64,000 nucleotides of DNA from Prochlorococcus sp. AG-402-G10 (lineage in GTDB: Bacteria; Cyanobacteriota; Cyanobacteriia; PCC-6307; Cyanobiaceae): positions 36,870 to 100,869 of the forward strand of contig QCHT01000004.1 of the NCBI GenBank assembly GCA_003279445.1, written 5' to 3'. The notes below the pieces were generated by a model. The model was not told the origin of the DNA, searched no databases, and saw nothing but the letters and a program-made list of their open reading frames with translations. Below are positions 18,490 through 32,026 of this stretch, piece by piece. Position 1 is the stretch's first letter. Every line of letters starts with the position of its first letter. The position numbers and the translations under genes are program-made.

Positions 18490-19755
18490 TTAGTTGTTTT
18501 TTTTAGATTTCCTTAATTGTAATAGCGCTCTCTCTAGCTCTATATGTATTTCTTTCGGGTAGATTAACCAGGCTGTTTTAGAAGGACTTATTAATCTATC
18601 TATTAATAATGAGGCTTTCTCAATAGCTTGAATTTCAGATCCATCCCATATCCTTAACCCGCTTTTGTAAGGTTGGTAGCCAATGAATTTGTTGTGACGC
18701 AGGCCACAGCAGAAGAAAGGATCTTTTCCAAGCTTTTCTGCAAGACTTCTAGTAATAACAAGGGCTTCTAGTTGAACTTCTGTTGTAAGGTAATCTATAT
18801 TAGTTGCTTTAAGTAGCTTCCTATTTAGAAAACTATCACATAAGATTTTCAATGGTTTTGGTGACTCATCTTTCCATCGTGCAAGGTGATAGAGAGTCCT
18901 TATATCATCATTTGCGAGAAATAGATCTAAATCTATTTCCCTTGGTTCCCATATCCACTTAGACAAACAATTATCAACCCACAATTCTTTTGGACTTAGA
19001 TGCCTAGCTGTTTCAATTATTTTTTCGAGCAGCCAGTTTGAGACCTCATTTAATCTATGATTATAAATGGTCCTATACATAAGATTGCGGACGACTAAAT
19101 AGTGTTCAACAGCCATTAAACCTTTTGGGTCGATAGCAAGGTCTCCATCTGGTGCAAGTGTTAATGCTGAGAGAATCCGTTCCAAATCTATTTGTCCATA
19201 ATTAGTACCAATGCTATTGCTATCTCGCATTAGATAGTCAAGGCGATCACAATCTAACTGGCTACTAACTAATGTTTTAATCAGCTTATATTCTGGAATT
19301 TTACCTTCTATAAGCTTAGAAACTTTTAGACTTAAGTTATCATCTAAATGATCAAGCTCTTTTGAAATAAAAGGATGCTCGCTAATTATTTTTGATGACC
19401 ACTTTTCGTGATTGATGTCAAACATTCCCTCACTAGTATGACTTAAAGGACCATGCCCAATGTCATGCAATAAGGCAGATGAATATAGCAATCCTCGATA
19501 TTTTTTTAACTCGGGATTTATTTTTATAAGCTTGTTAAAGGCTTTGCGTGCAATATGAAAGACGCCAATAGAGTGACTGAATCTATTAGACTCTGCACCA
19601 TGGAATGTTAGTGATGCTGGACCAAGTTGTTTGATTCTTCTTAGCCTTTGAAATGGTGATGAGTCTATTAATCTTATTACCATCTCTTCTTCAGGTAATT
19701 TGTCATCAAGCGCAATCCCTTGATGGAGAGGATCGTAATAAGTTCTAATTGCCAT
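18490..19755 (-). CDS. HD-superfamily phosphohydrolase (dNTPase-like)
   Basis: A 421-residue metal-dependent HD hydrolase. Motifs in order are RLRRIKQLG, NRFSHSIGVFHIARKAF, SSALLHDIGHGPLSHTSE (metal-binding HD near residue 93) and SSQLDCDRLDYLMRDS. The layout matches the YdhJ/SAMHD1-like group, whose members often act on deoxynucleoside triphosphates. Substrate is inferred only. The start overlaps the stop of the upstream protease gene by one base, implying translational coupling. Confidence 0.86.
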   Translation of the reverse strand: MAIRTYYDPLHQGIALDDKLPEEEMVIRLIDSSPFQRLRRIKQLGPASLTFHGAESNRFSHSIGVFHIARKAFNKLIKINPELKKYRGLLYSSALLHDIGHGPLSHTSEGMFDINHEKWSSKIISEHPFISKELDHLDDNLSLKVSKLIEGKIPEYKLIKTLVSSQLDCDRLDYLMRDSNSIGTNYGQIDLERILSALTLAPDGDLAIDPKGLMAVEHYLVVRNLMYRTIYNHRLNEVSNWLLEKIIETARHLSPKELWVDNCLSKWIWEPREIDLDLFLANDDIRTLYHLARWKDESPKPLKILCDSFLNRKLLKATNIDYLTTEVQLEALVITRSLAEKLGKDPFFCCGLRHNKFIGYQPYKSGLRIWDGSEIQAIEKASLLIDRLISPSKTAWLIYPKEIHIELERALLQLRKSKKNN

Positions 19756-21086
19756 TAGATATTGTTTTCGTCTTCCAAGTGATTCGAATCTTCGTCCGCA
19801 ATACCTTGCTTTTCACTTCCTTCAATATCTTGGAGATCTAAACTCGCTTCCATAAGAAGCTCTGCATCTTGTAGCCATCTATCTTCAGGCCCACCAGGAT
19901 TTAGAGGTTCAGGTATTTCTAGATAACGGTCAGGCTCTATGCCTAGATTCTGGATATCTCTTCCTGATGGTGTGAGGTAACTGGCTACAGTGACAGCAAG
20001 GCCGCTGCCATCACTGAGGTTTGTCAGAGATTGAATTAAACCCTTCCCAAAGGTACGTGAACCTATTAAAAGAGATCTGTGATTGTCTTGTAGTGCTCCA
20101 GCAAGAATTTCACTGGCACTTGCGGTCCCACCATTCACAAGAGTTACTAATGGACCGTCGTAGAGAGTTTCTTTGTCTGCAGGAATAGGATCATTTATTT
20201 CATCTCTGTTTTTTGTTTCAACTATTGGCTTTTCACTTAGGAATGCATCTGCGACAGCAAGACCAGAGCTAACCAGTCCTCCAGAGTTGTTTCTTAAATC
20301 CAATACGATCCCTTCAACATCTTTTTCAGAAAGTTCATTTAATGCTTCTTTAACTTTTTCTGGTACACCTTCACTAAATTGTGTGATTCGAAGGTATCCG
20401 AGTGTGTGATTTTCATTTCTTATTCTCCTTGTTCGCACCGGCCTTAAATCCACACTTCTTCTCTCTAGAGTCAGTTCTTTAGTTTGTTCATCGGGTGTTT
20501 GAATAGTGATAAATACTTTGGAACCTGTTTCACCTCTAAGTTTTGATGCAGTTGCCTCCAACCCAAGTCTTTTGGGAGAGTCATTGTCGACTTTTAAAAG
20601 GATTGAACCACTAACTATCTCTGCATCTGCTGCCGGCGAACCTTCAAGTGGCGCTATTACGACAATCTCTCCATCATCATTCCTTGCTCCCAATTGAAGG
20701 CCTATTCCATTTATCTCGCTACCTATATTGCTTCCTTTTAAAGCTACAAAGTCATCAGGTCGTAAAAGTCTTGTATACGGATCTCCTAAGGGTGAAAGCA
20801 TTTTCTCAATAGCAGAATATGCTTCATCTGATGTTGTAATTGGTTTTTCTATTGCTTGTTGCCTGAGCCGTTTCCATTGAACCTCATTAAATTTGTCAGG
20901 GTTTAAAAATCCTTCGTTTACGATATTCCAAGCTTCTAGAACAAGTTGCTGGCCATCATTTAGAGCCAAAATAGGCTCTGTCCCTATTAAAAAAATAAGT
21001 GCAAAACTGATTATTCCCGCAATAAATCGTCGGAAAGTTTTTGAACAGGTTTTTACAGTTGAGAGCATTGGATTAACTAATTGCAC
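19755..21086 (-). CDS. C-terminal processing peptidase (S41 family, CtpA-like)
   Basis: A 443-residue secreted serine protease. An N-terminal signal or anchor helix lies at about residues 20-42 (FIAGIISFALIFLIGTEP), a PDZ domain at about 105-195 with GIGLQLGARNDDGEIVV, and the catalytic part has LRNNSGGLV, GGTASASEILAGAL (Ser) and SRTFGKGLIQS (Lys). Cyanobacteria use CtpA to mature the D1 protein of photosystem II and have paralogues (CtpB, CtpC), so the exact copy is unclear. The ATG at 21068 is an alternative to the GTG at 21086. It is divergent from petB. Confidence 0.88.
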   Translation of the reverse strand: MQLVNPMLSTVKTCSKTFRRFIAGIISFALIFLIGTEPILALNDGQQLVLEAWNIVNEGFLNPDKFNEVQWKRLRQQAIEKPITTSDEAYSAIEKMLSPLGDPYTRLLRPDDFVALKGSNIGSEINGIGLQLGARNDDGEIVVIAPLEGSPAADAEIVSGSILLKVDNDSPKRLGLEATASKLRGETGSKVFITIQTPDEQTKELTLERRSVDLRPVRTRRIRNENHTLGYLRITQFSEGVPEKVKEALNELSEKDVEGIVLDLRNNSGGLVSSGLAVADAFLSEKPIVETKNRDEINDPIPADKETLYDGPLVTLVNGGTASASEILAGALQDNHRSLLIGSRTFGKGLIQSLTNLSDGSGLAVTVASYLTPSGRDIQNLGIEPDRYLEIPEPLNPGGPEDRWLQDAELLMEASLDLQDIEGSEKQGIADEDSNHLEDENNI

Positions 21087-21143
21087 GAACCATGGGGCAC
21101 ATTCAGTAGACTGTTTTTATTAATTATTAAGTCATCTGATTAA

Positions 21144-21800
21144 ATGGCGAACTCCTCACCTGTCTACGACTGGTTCCAGGAACGGCTTGAAATACAAGAC
21201 ATCGCAGATGATGTCACTTCAAAATACGTACCTCCACATGTAAACATCTTTTATTGTCTTGGAGGCATCACACTTGTCTGCTTCTTGATTCAATTTGCAA
21301 CGGGCTTTGCAATGACTTTTTATTACAAGCCCACCGTCACTGAGGCTTACAACTCAGTCAGTTACTTGATGACTGATGTCAGTTTTGGTTGGCTTATTAG
21401 ATCAGTCCATCGATGGAGTGCTTCGATGATGGTGCTCATGTTGATTTTGCATGTGTTTAGGGTTTATTTGACTGGAGGCTTTAAAAGGCCAAGGGAACTT
21501 ACTTGGGTTACTGGTGTAGTAATGGCTGTAATTACAGTTGCTTTTGGTGTTACTGGTTATTCTTTGCCATGGGATCAAGTTGGTTATTGGGCTGTAAAGA
21601 TTGTTTCAGGTGTTCCTGCGGCTATTCCAGTAGTAGGTAACTTCATGGTTGAACTCCTAAGAGGTGGCGAAAGTGTAGGTCAGACAACACTTACTCGCTT
21701 TTATAGCTTGCATACTTTTGTTCTTCCTTGGACTCTCGCAGTGTTTATGCTCATGCACTTCCTTATGATTAGGAAGCAAGGGATATCAGGCCCCTTGTAA
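21144..21800 (+). CDS. petB: Cytochrome b6
   Basis: A 218-residue membrane protein starting [20 protein letters not shown]. Four helices hold the bis-His haem ligands ([20 protein letters not shown] and [10 protein letters not shown] with LMHFLMIRK) and the PetB-specific Cys for the covalent haem ci (VNIFYCLGG). It forms the cytochrome b6f core with PetD. It lies 42 bases upstream of petD and is divergent from the protease gene. Confidence 0.98.
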   Translation: MANSSPVYDWFQERLEIQDIADDVTSKYVPPHVNIFYCLGGITLVCFLIQFATGFAMTFYYKPTVTEAYNSVSYLMTDVSFGWLIRSVHRWSASMMVLMLILHVFRVYLTGGFKRPRELTWVTGVVMAVITVAFGVTGYSLPWDQVGYWAVKIVSGVPAAIPVVGNFMVELLRGGESVGQTTLTRFYSLHTFVLPWTLAVFMLMHFLMIRKQGISGPL

Positions 21801-21842
21801 TTCATATCTACAACAAAAAATTGCAACTTTTAATCCTCTGTT

Positions 21843-22325
21843 ATGTCGACTCTTAAAAAACCTGATTTATCCGATCCTAAGTTAAGAGCTAAGCTTTCTA
21901 AAGGCATGGGCCATAATTACTATGGTGAGCCTGCATGGCCAAATGATCTTCTCTATATCTTTCCAGTTGTCATCCTTGGCACTATTGCATGTGTTGTAGG
22001 TCTTGCAGTATTAGATCCAGCATTCCTAGGCGATAAAGCCAATCCATTTGCAACTCCCTTGGAAATCCTTCCAGAATGGTATTTATATCCAGTTTTTCAG
22101 ATTCTTCGAGTAGTCCCAAATAAGCTTCTTGGAATTGCTCTCCAAACACTTATACCTTTAGGCTTAATGTTGATTCCTTTTATAGAAAATGTAAATAAAT
22201 TCTCTAATCCTTTTAGGAGACCTATTGCTATGGGTTTCTTCTTGTTTGGCACTGTTCTTACAATTTACTTAGGCATAGGGGCTTGCCTTCCTATAGATAA
22301 GTCTTTGACTTTAGGTCTTTTCTGA
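21843..22325 (+). CDS. petD: Cytochrome b6f complex subunit IV
   Basis: A 160-residue protein with the PetD layout: N-terminus [40 protein letters not shown], and the quinol-site PEWY within [15 protein letters not shown]. Three membrane helices are expected. It completes the cytochrome b-like core and forms the usual petB-petD operon. It converges on the invertase gene with 6 bases between. Confidence 0.98.
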   Translation: MSTLKKPDLSDPKLRAKLSKGMGHNYYGEPAWPNDLLYIFPVVILGTIACVVGLAVLDPAFLGDKANPFATPLEILPEWYLYPVFQILRVVPNKLLGIALQTLIPLGLMLIPFIENVNKFSNPFRRPIAMGFFLFGTVLTIYLGIGACLPIDKSLTLGLF

Positions 22326-22331
22326 ACACTT

Positions 22332-23780
22332 CTATTTCAGGTGTAAGTCCATCATTGATACGTCTTTAGGGTTCACTTTTAAAAAGTGATGCATTAGAAG
22401 GAAACCGACAATGGTCCATGTTTGGTAGGTTCTAGATTGTTGTCCTACCCATGTTCCTGTAGGTCCGTCAAAGTACTCCGCCCATTTTTGTTTAGGTAGT
22501 TGATTCAATTGACTCCAATAACATTCTTCTAATAGTGATCTCATTTGTCCCATCAACAAGACATCAGCTTTTGGATATCTTTGTTCATGAAGCAGAATAG
22601 ATGCACCGAAAAACCAAAGAATGCTTGGCCAATGCCCTCCATTGTGATAGCTCCAAGGCCAGTTTTTGGGATCTGATCCGGTTTTGTTTTGCCATTCATC
22701 TACTTCCATTGGAGGGTGACATATTCGCATTGGCATTTGTGCCATTAAATGCGAGCGGTTATGAAGCACTAAGCGAAACAGAGCTCTTTGCTGAGGAGCT
22801 GTTAAGACACCAAACATACATGCGAGTGAATTCCCTAGGCTGTAAAAGCGGAAATCTGGCCTGCCTGTTCGAATATTTCCAATAAGATATCCTCCTCTAT
22901 TCTCAAGCCAATCTTGCAACCATGGAGGAACTATCTGAGGTTGGACGTTGAATTCATTTTGGTGTTGATCTTCACCATATTGTTCAGTAGGTCGTCTTCT
23001 AAGCACCTGCATGGTTTTACTTGTTACCCAGTAATGCTTTAAGAGAAATTGGCGTAGGTCATGAACCCATTGTCGTGTAAGTACAAGCCTTTGATCTAAG
23101 AGACGACTTACTTGGTGCTTACTACTTAAATCCATTAGTTCAATGCAACTACTTAGAGATGCATAAAGCAGCACTTCTACCTCTAAGGGTGCGCCCCAAA
23201 CATCCATAGGGCGGTCAATCATGAATGAGCAATCTGGCACGAAAAGTACCGGTGTCCCTTCAAAAGTAGGGTGCAATACCAGGTCCAAAAGTAATTGGAT
23301 CCCTCTTTGAACTTTTTGACTAATACCAAATGTGGTATCTTTGCTTTTCCTTACGTATAGCCAGCATATAATCGGCCACCACAAGCTTGCATCCGCTGAA
23401 GTTATTCTTCCTATAGACCTTTGCCCATAATCAGCTATCAGTTTTTTGTTCTCTTCAACAAAACTTGTTGGGAATACCCCTCTAGTCTGGTAGCTAGTAC
23501 TTTGAAGATCAAGGCATACAGTTAAGAATTTTTTAACAATGTCATAGCGTTTCTGAGTAAGCAAATAAATCATTACAGGAACATTGTCCCTTAAGAAAAT
23601 TTCGCCATAGTTGAGTGCATCATTGCTTGCAGGATGTTCAAGAGCTGCAACACTTCCTGCTAATTGGCCATCAATTTTGATCAAAGAACGCTCGAAATGT
23701 TCTTGAGCCCTTTTTATGACAGCTTCTTCGTTGGAGTTCGGGCGTACTCTTTGACGCTGTTGACTAAATCGTTCTGCCAT
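22332..23780 (-). CDS. Neutral/alkaline invertase (glycoside hydrolase family 100)
   Basis: A 482-residue cytosolic GH100 enzyme. Typical segments are YGEIFLRDNVPVMIYLL near residue 57, SFVEENKKLIADYGQRSIGR, ADASLWWPIICW near 128 with the likely catalytic Asp, and WPWSYHNGGHWPSILWFFGA near 392. It splits sucrose to glucose and fructose; sucrose is a common osmolyte and storage sugar in Prochlorococcus and Synechococcus. No sucrose synthesis gene is in the window. Confidence 0.9.
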   Translation of the reverse strand: MAERFSQQRQRVRPNSNEEAVIKRAQEHFERSLIKIDGQLAGSVAALEHPASNDALNYGEIFLRDNVPVMIYLLTQKRYDIVKKFLTVCLDLQSTSYQTRGVFPTSFVEENKKLIADYGQRSIGRITSADASLWWPIICWLYVRKSKDTTFGISQKVQRGIQLLLDLVLHPTFEGTPVLFVPDCSFMIDRPMDVWGAPLEVEVLLYASLSSCIELMDLSSKHQVSRLLDQRLVLTRQWVHDLRQFLLKHYWVTSKTMQVLRRRPTEQYGEDQHQNEFNVQPQIVPPWLQDWLENRGGYLIGNIRTGRPDFRFYSLGNSLACMFGVLTAPQQRALFRLVLHNRSHLMAQMPMRICHPPMEVDEWQNKTGSDPKNWPWSYHNGGHWPSILWFFGASILLHEQRYPKADVLLMGQMRSLLEECYWSQLNQLPKQKWAEYFDGPTGTWVGQQSRTYQTWTIVGFLLMHHFLKVNPKDVSMMDLHLK

Positions 23781-24462
23781 TTATGTTTTTTTTGATGCAA
23801 TTCGCAAAGGCTTGTTGTGGCAAGCTGTTTTTATACTAGTTAATAAAAAGAAGATCAACTAGAGGAAGTTTTTTACTTTTGCCTGTTGCGCATAAATGGC
23901 TTTGTAGTCTAAAATCGAGGACTGGATGTGAGTCGGGTTTTACTCGTTTCATAGCTCTCTGAAAAAGTGCTTGATTTTCAATTGCTTTGTTAGTGAGCCC
24001 TTACATCAACCCTGGAGTAATCCATTCGCTGATGTAGGTTTCTAGGGTGATCTTTTTGATCACATGCTCAGGCTCCTTGATGAAAGTTAGAGAGCCGAAG
24101 CAGAACCTGGACAACTAAAAAGTTTAGGAACTGATGCTTTTGTCGCGTTCACAGTGCTTTTAGCTGCTGTGGATGTAAATGCGATAGAAGTGTGAGGTCC
24201 CGTCAAAAGAAATTAGTTGCATAATTCTGTCACTATTTCGAATTGGAGTTTCACGGCTCTATATTTGATATTCGGTGTTACAGAGTTAGAGCAACGACGG
24301 ATCTGAGATCCGGGAAAGTCACGAAGATAAAACTAAGTGCACTCTTAAGAACCCTTATTAAAAACAAGGTGGCAACAATCACAATCAGTACGCCAGTGCT
24401 GTTATCTGTGGGAGAAGCAAATCAGACTGAGTAGAATTTATTTTTACAATAGGGCCTGACTA
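23781..24462. promoter_or_regulatory. Long upstream region of the rRNA operon with several inverted repeats
   Basis: About 680 bases without a convincing gene lie between the invertase start and 16S. They probably hold the invertase promoter and the rRNA promoter and leader. Inverted repeats seen: TACATCA (24002-24008) with TGATGTA (24030-24036); ACCCTGGA (24009-24016) with TCTAGGGT (24041-24048); GTGATC/GATCAC around T5 (24047-24063); GGATC/GATCC (24299-24311). The first two pairs interlock, so they form a pseudoknot or alternatives. A 63-codon frame at 24243 starts with TTG and looks random. No promoter box is assigned. Confidence 0.45.
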
Positions 24463-25945
<1,483 letters not shown>

Positions 25946-26121
25946 ACAGGGAGACATAAACTGATTATGATGTCTGATTTATAAATTTAGGCCGTAATCC
26001 TGTCACCTTAGGTCGATCGGTACCTCAGATTATTAACTGTGAAATTGAGAAATCACTTATCATTAGTCTTTTAATTTCAGTTCCTAAACTTGTCTAGGTC
26101 ACACCCAACAAACTTTCTCCT

Positions 26122-26195
<74 letters not shown>

Positions 26196-26204
26196 TTCGT
26201 AGTT

Positions 26205-26277
26205 GGGGGTATAGCTCAGTTGGTAGAGCGCCTGCTTTGCAAGCAGGATGTCAGCGGTTCGAGTCCGCTTACCTCCA
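26205..26277 (+). tRNA. tRNA-Ala (UGC)
   Basis: A 73-base cloverleaf 9 bases after tRNA-Ile. GGGGGTA pairs with TACCTCC, the anticodon loop TTTGCAA has TGC, and the T-loop is GTTCGAGTC. CCA is not encoded. Confidence 0.97.
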
Positions 26278-26629
26278 CTGATCAACTACCTGATAACTCA
26301 AATTGGAGATTGTTATTTGTTAAATGTGATTTAGATATTGTTCAACTGAAGGAACCTAGCTTCCTATCACTCCTGAATTAATTTTAGGCTGATAAGACGC
26401 TGGGCTCACTGAATGTTCTAAGGGACATTCAGTTTGTTTCAGCAGAACCTTGACAACTGCATAGGAAAATCTAGAAAAATAAAGCATCTCATAGATGCAT
26501 AGAAGTTTTTCATTTTTTAATGATTAGATTTTTATGTTCAATTCTTGAGTTAGAGCAAATTTTCTATTACTTAATTCACTTAGAGATAAGTGATGACTAA
26601 TTAATTTTAGCTAAGTTTAATAGATTAAT
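26278..26629 (+). other. Second half of the 16S-23S internal transcribed spacer
   Basis: About 350 AT-rich bases between tRNA-Ala and 23S. It contains the conserved cyanobacterial spacer element ending in GACAACTGCATAGG near 26452-26465 and AT-rich flanks expected to pair with sequence after 23S for RNase III processing. No gene is seen. Confidence 0.7.
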
Positions 26630-29504
<2,875 letters not shown>

Positions 29505-29601
29505 TTCTTCATCTAACAATTTTATTGTCTTTACTTTTTTAGATATTTAATAATTTCCTATGCAGTTCTCAAGGTTCATTCCTTGAACATGAAAATGTTT
29601 T

Positions 29602-29718
29602 CCTGGTGTTCATCGCGATGTGGACCCACTCCGATCCATCCCGAACTCGGTTGTGAAACGCATCAGCGGCGACGATATTTGGGGGGAAGCCCCCTGAGAA
29701 AATAGCTCAATGCCAGGT
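29602..29718 (+). rRNA. rrf: 5S ribosomal RNA
   Basis: A gene of about 117 bases with paired ends CCTGGTGTTC and the closing ATGCCAGG. Conserved internal parts are CCACTCCGATCCATCCCGAA and CTCGGTTGTGAAACG. It is the last gene of the rRNA operon. Confidence 0.96.
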
Positions 29719-29749
29719 TAAACATTTTTATAAAAAATTTTTATCTTTG

Positions 29750-29780
29750 AAAGCCCTTCCTTAGATTAGGAGGGGCTTTA
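29750..29780. terminator. Intrinsic terminator between the rRNA operon and mutM (likely bidirectional)
   Basis: AAAGCCCTTCC (29750-29760) pairs with GGAGGGGCTTT (29769-29779) around an 8-base loop and is followed by a T-rich run on the + strand. It terminates the rRNA operon. It overlaps the last codons of mutM on the other strand, where A-rich sequence also gives a T-run, so it may serve both. Confidence 0.8.
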
Positions 29781-30629
29781 TTTTTGGCAGTTAGGGCACC
29801 AGTGAGTGCCTCTTCCAGATAATTTTTTTTTCATAATCTTAGTACCACACTTTTTGCATGACTTATTTGCTCTTCCATAAACCCAAGCTTCACCACCATA
29901 ATTACCATTAGTGCCCTCCAAATCCCTAAAATCTTTAAATGAAGTTCCTCCTTTGCCAATACTGATTCTCAACACTCTTATCAGAGAGTTGCATAATCTA
30001 TTGATTTCAATCTCACTTAATTTTCTTGATTCTTTTGTTGGTATTATTCCGGCTTCAAAAAGACTTTCATCAGCGTATATATTTCCAGCTCCAGCAACTA
30101 CTGTTTGATCTAATAAAGATGCTTTAATTGATCTTTTTCTCGTACTAAGAGATTTTTTAAGGTACACAGGATTGAAGTCATTGCTAAACGGCTCTGGGCC
30201 AATTCTCATTAATCCATTGATTTTTTCACTTGGCTTATGTTCAGGAGAAACCCACCACATTTGACCAAAATTTCGAGTATCAACAAAACGAATTTCATTT
30301 CCAATCCTATTCCAAAAACGCACACGAGTGTGACTACAAGCAAGCTGCTTTGAATTTAACCATTTAAATTGACCAGTCATTCTTAAATGAACTACTAACC
30401 ATCCAGCGTGAGCATCATTATTTTGAGATTGAAGATAGCAAATTAAGTATTTGCCTCTTCTAGTCCAATTTCCTAAAATTGATCCTTTGATATTTTCATT
30501 GAAAACAGTTATACCTCCAATATTGGAAATAGTCCTTTTTGAAAGTACTTCTATATCTTGAACATAAAAATTCTTCAACCTGTCTTCTAAACCTCTTCGG
30601 ACAGTCTCTACCTCTGGAAGCTCAGGCAA
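29778..30629 (-). CDS. mutM: Formamidopyrimidine-DNA glycosylase
   Basis: A 283-residue base-excision repair enzyme. The catalytic N-terminus is MPELPEVETVRRGL (Pro1 after Met removal, Glu2), a conserved Lys lies in the HLRMTGQF region, the H2TH part has LLDQTVVAGAGNIYADES, and the C-terminus has the zinc finger CKKC...CPNC. It removes 8-oxoguanine, useful under photosynthetic oxidative stress. It starts 5 bases after psaE and is probably co-transcribed with it. Confidence 0.96.
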   Translation of the reverse strand: MPELPEVETVRRGLEDRLKNFYVQDIEVLSKRTISNIGGITVFNENIKGSILGNWTRRGKYLICYLQSQNNDAHAGWLVVHLRMTGQFKWLNSKQLACSHTRVRFWNRIGNEIRFVDTRNFGQMWWVSPEHKPSEKINGLMRIGPEPFSNDFNPVYLKKSLSTRKRSIKASLLDQTVVAGAGNIYADESLFEAGIIPTKESRKLSEIEINRLCNSLIRVLRISIGKGGTSFKDFRDLEGTNGNYGGEAWVYGRANKSCKKCGTKIMKKKLSGRGTHWCPNCQK

Positions 30630-30634
30630 TCGAT

Positions 30635-30844
30635 TTAAACTGCCTCTAGTTCACTTTCAGCAAAATTATTGGTGTTGTTGCCACCGTCTACTCCACTGAA
30701 TGCAGAATAGTTAACCTTGTTAAAACGAACTACCACTGGGTATTTGATACCAGAAGTATCAACGGATGCTACTTTCCCCACTTCGTTGAACCAATAGGAT
30801 TCAGGCCTTTTGACTCTAACCATGTCTCCTCTTGAAATAGCCAT
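30635..30844 (-). CDS. psaE: Photosystem I subunit IV (PsaE)
   Basis: A 69-residue SH3-like protein. It shows [30 protein letters not shown] and [13 protein letters not shown], all conserved in PsaE. It sits on the stromal side of photosystem I and helps ferredoxin docking and cyclic electron flow. It heads a two-gene unit with mutM. Confidence 0.97.
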   Translation of the reverse strand: MAISRGDMVRVKRPESYWFNEVGKVASVDTSGIKYPVVVRFNKVNYSAFSGVDGGNNTNNFAESELEAV

Positions 30845-30963
30845 TTTTTTTAAGCTGTTATTTCTACAATAAGATTATCGTGTGATAAGTAACTTTTCTC
30901 TCTAGCGTCACAGAATGTCGTCCCTTTCTGCTTGTATTAGTAATATTTTTAAGTTCGCTTTCT

Positions 30964-32013
30964 GTGGATAAATTAGCTAGCCCAGACCTTTCTATTTTTC
31001 AGTTGGATTTACCTGATCCTGATCAGGATGATATTAGTTCCCTTGAGTTCTCAGATCGTTTGCAAAAGGCTTGGTCGATATGTGAAAGATTTGATCTTCA
31101 TACCGATATTTGGAGGGGCAGAATATTACGTGCAATTCGAGATAGGGAGAAGCGAGGGGGAGAAGGTAGAGGTGCTGGCTTTTTACAATGGTTGAGAGAA
31201 ATGGAAATTAGTAAAACGAGAGGGTATTCATTGATTCAATTGGCGGAATCAGCTGATGACCTTGTTGTAGAAGGCATTCTTGATGAAAAAAGTGTAAATA
31301 ACTTTTCAAGGAGATCTTTTATCGAAACTGCTCAGTCTTCACCTGAGGTTCAGCAAATGATCGCAGAAGCAGCTAATAAAGGTAATGAGATTACTCGTAA
31401 GCAAGTGAGAAGATTATCTGATGAATTTACATCAGCTACTAGCCCTCTTTTACCAGATGAAATTCGACAACGAACACAAGAGAATCTTTTACCATCAAAA
31501 ATTGTGGCTCCTTTAGCAAAAGAATTATCAAAGCTTCCTGAGGATTTGCAAAAAGATCTACGCAGTATTTTAAAAGAATCGCCAGATTTGGACTCTATTA
31601 AGGAGGTTACTATTGCAGCAAGATGTATAGGGAAAACAAATGATGCATCATTGTCTTTGCGTGCTTTACAACGTGACGATGTGGATTTAGATAAGGCAAC
31701 TCAAGAAGCTCAGCGAATTGATGCTTTGGGGTATCTTGCAGATGCTTTGACACAGGCAAAAAGTATTGAAGCGGCTGTACTAAGGTTGCATTCTTCTTGG
31801 CGGAGGCTAGGAGATATTAATGAAAGATTATGGGTAGAAAGTGGTAGCAGCACACCTTACCTGAGGGATGTACTTAATGCACTCCAAACTCTGAGTGGTG
31901 CAACTATGAGAGTTTCCCTAGGCGAAATTTGTGGAGGGAAGAAGATTAGATTACAAATAGTAGAAGAACAGGCTGATCAAATAGAACCACCAGAAATTAG
32001 AAAGCTAAGTTAA
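30964..32013 (+). CDS. Conserved-looking hypothetical protein (349 aa), function unknown
   Basis: A 349-residue soluble, mostly helical acidic protein starting with GTG. The N-terminal region has SDRLQKAWSICERFDLHTDI and GRILRAIRDREKRGGEGRG followed by GFLQWLREMEISKTRGYSLI, which could be a helix-turn-helix-like segment, but I cannot name a domain. The middle (about residues 130-260) is charged and helical with SRRSFIETAQSSPEVQQMI and NEITRKQVRRLSD. It is divergent from psaE. Compositional regularity and length support a real gene. Confidence 0.7.
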   Translation: MDKLASPDLSIFQLDLPDPDQDDISSLEFSDRLQKAWSICERFDLHTDIWRGRILRAIRDREKRGGEGRGAGFLQWLREMEISKTRGYSLIQLAESADDLVVEGILDEKSVNNFSRRSFIETAQSSPEVQQMIAEAANKGNEITRKQVRRLSDEFTSATSPLLPDEIRQRTQENLLPSKIVAPLAKELSKLPEDLQKDLRSILKESPDLDSIKEVTIAARCIGKTNDASLSLRALQRDDVDLDKATQEAQRIDALGYLADALTQAKSIEAAVLRLHSSWRRLGDINERLWVESGSSTPYLRDVLNALQTLSGATMRVSLGEICGGKKIRLQIVEEQADQIEPPEIRKLS

Positions 32014-32026
32014 TAGTGCTGTTATC

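Noticed and set aside
24047-24063. GTGATC-T5-GATCAC hairpin as an intrinsic terminator
   Set aside because: There is no T-run after the stem on the + strand, and the stem is weak.
24243-24434. Frame of 63 codons upstream of 16S
   Set aside because: TTG start, no ribosome site, random composition, in the rRNA leader.
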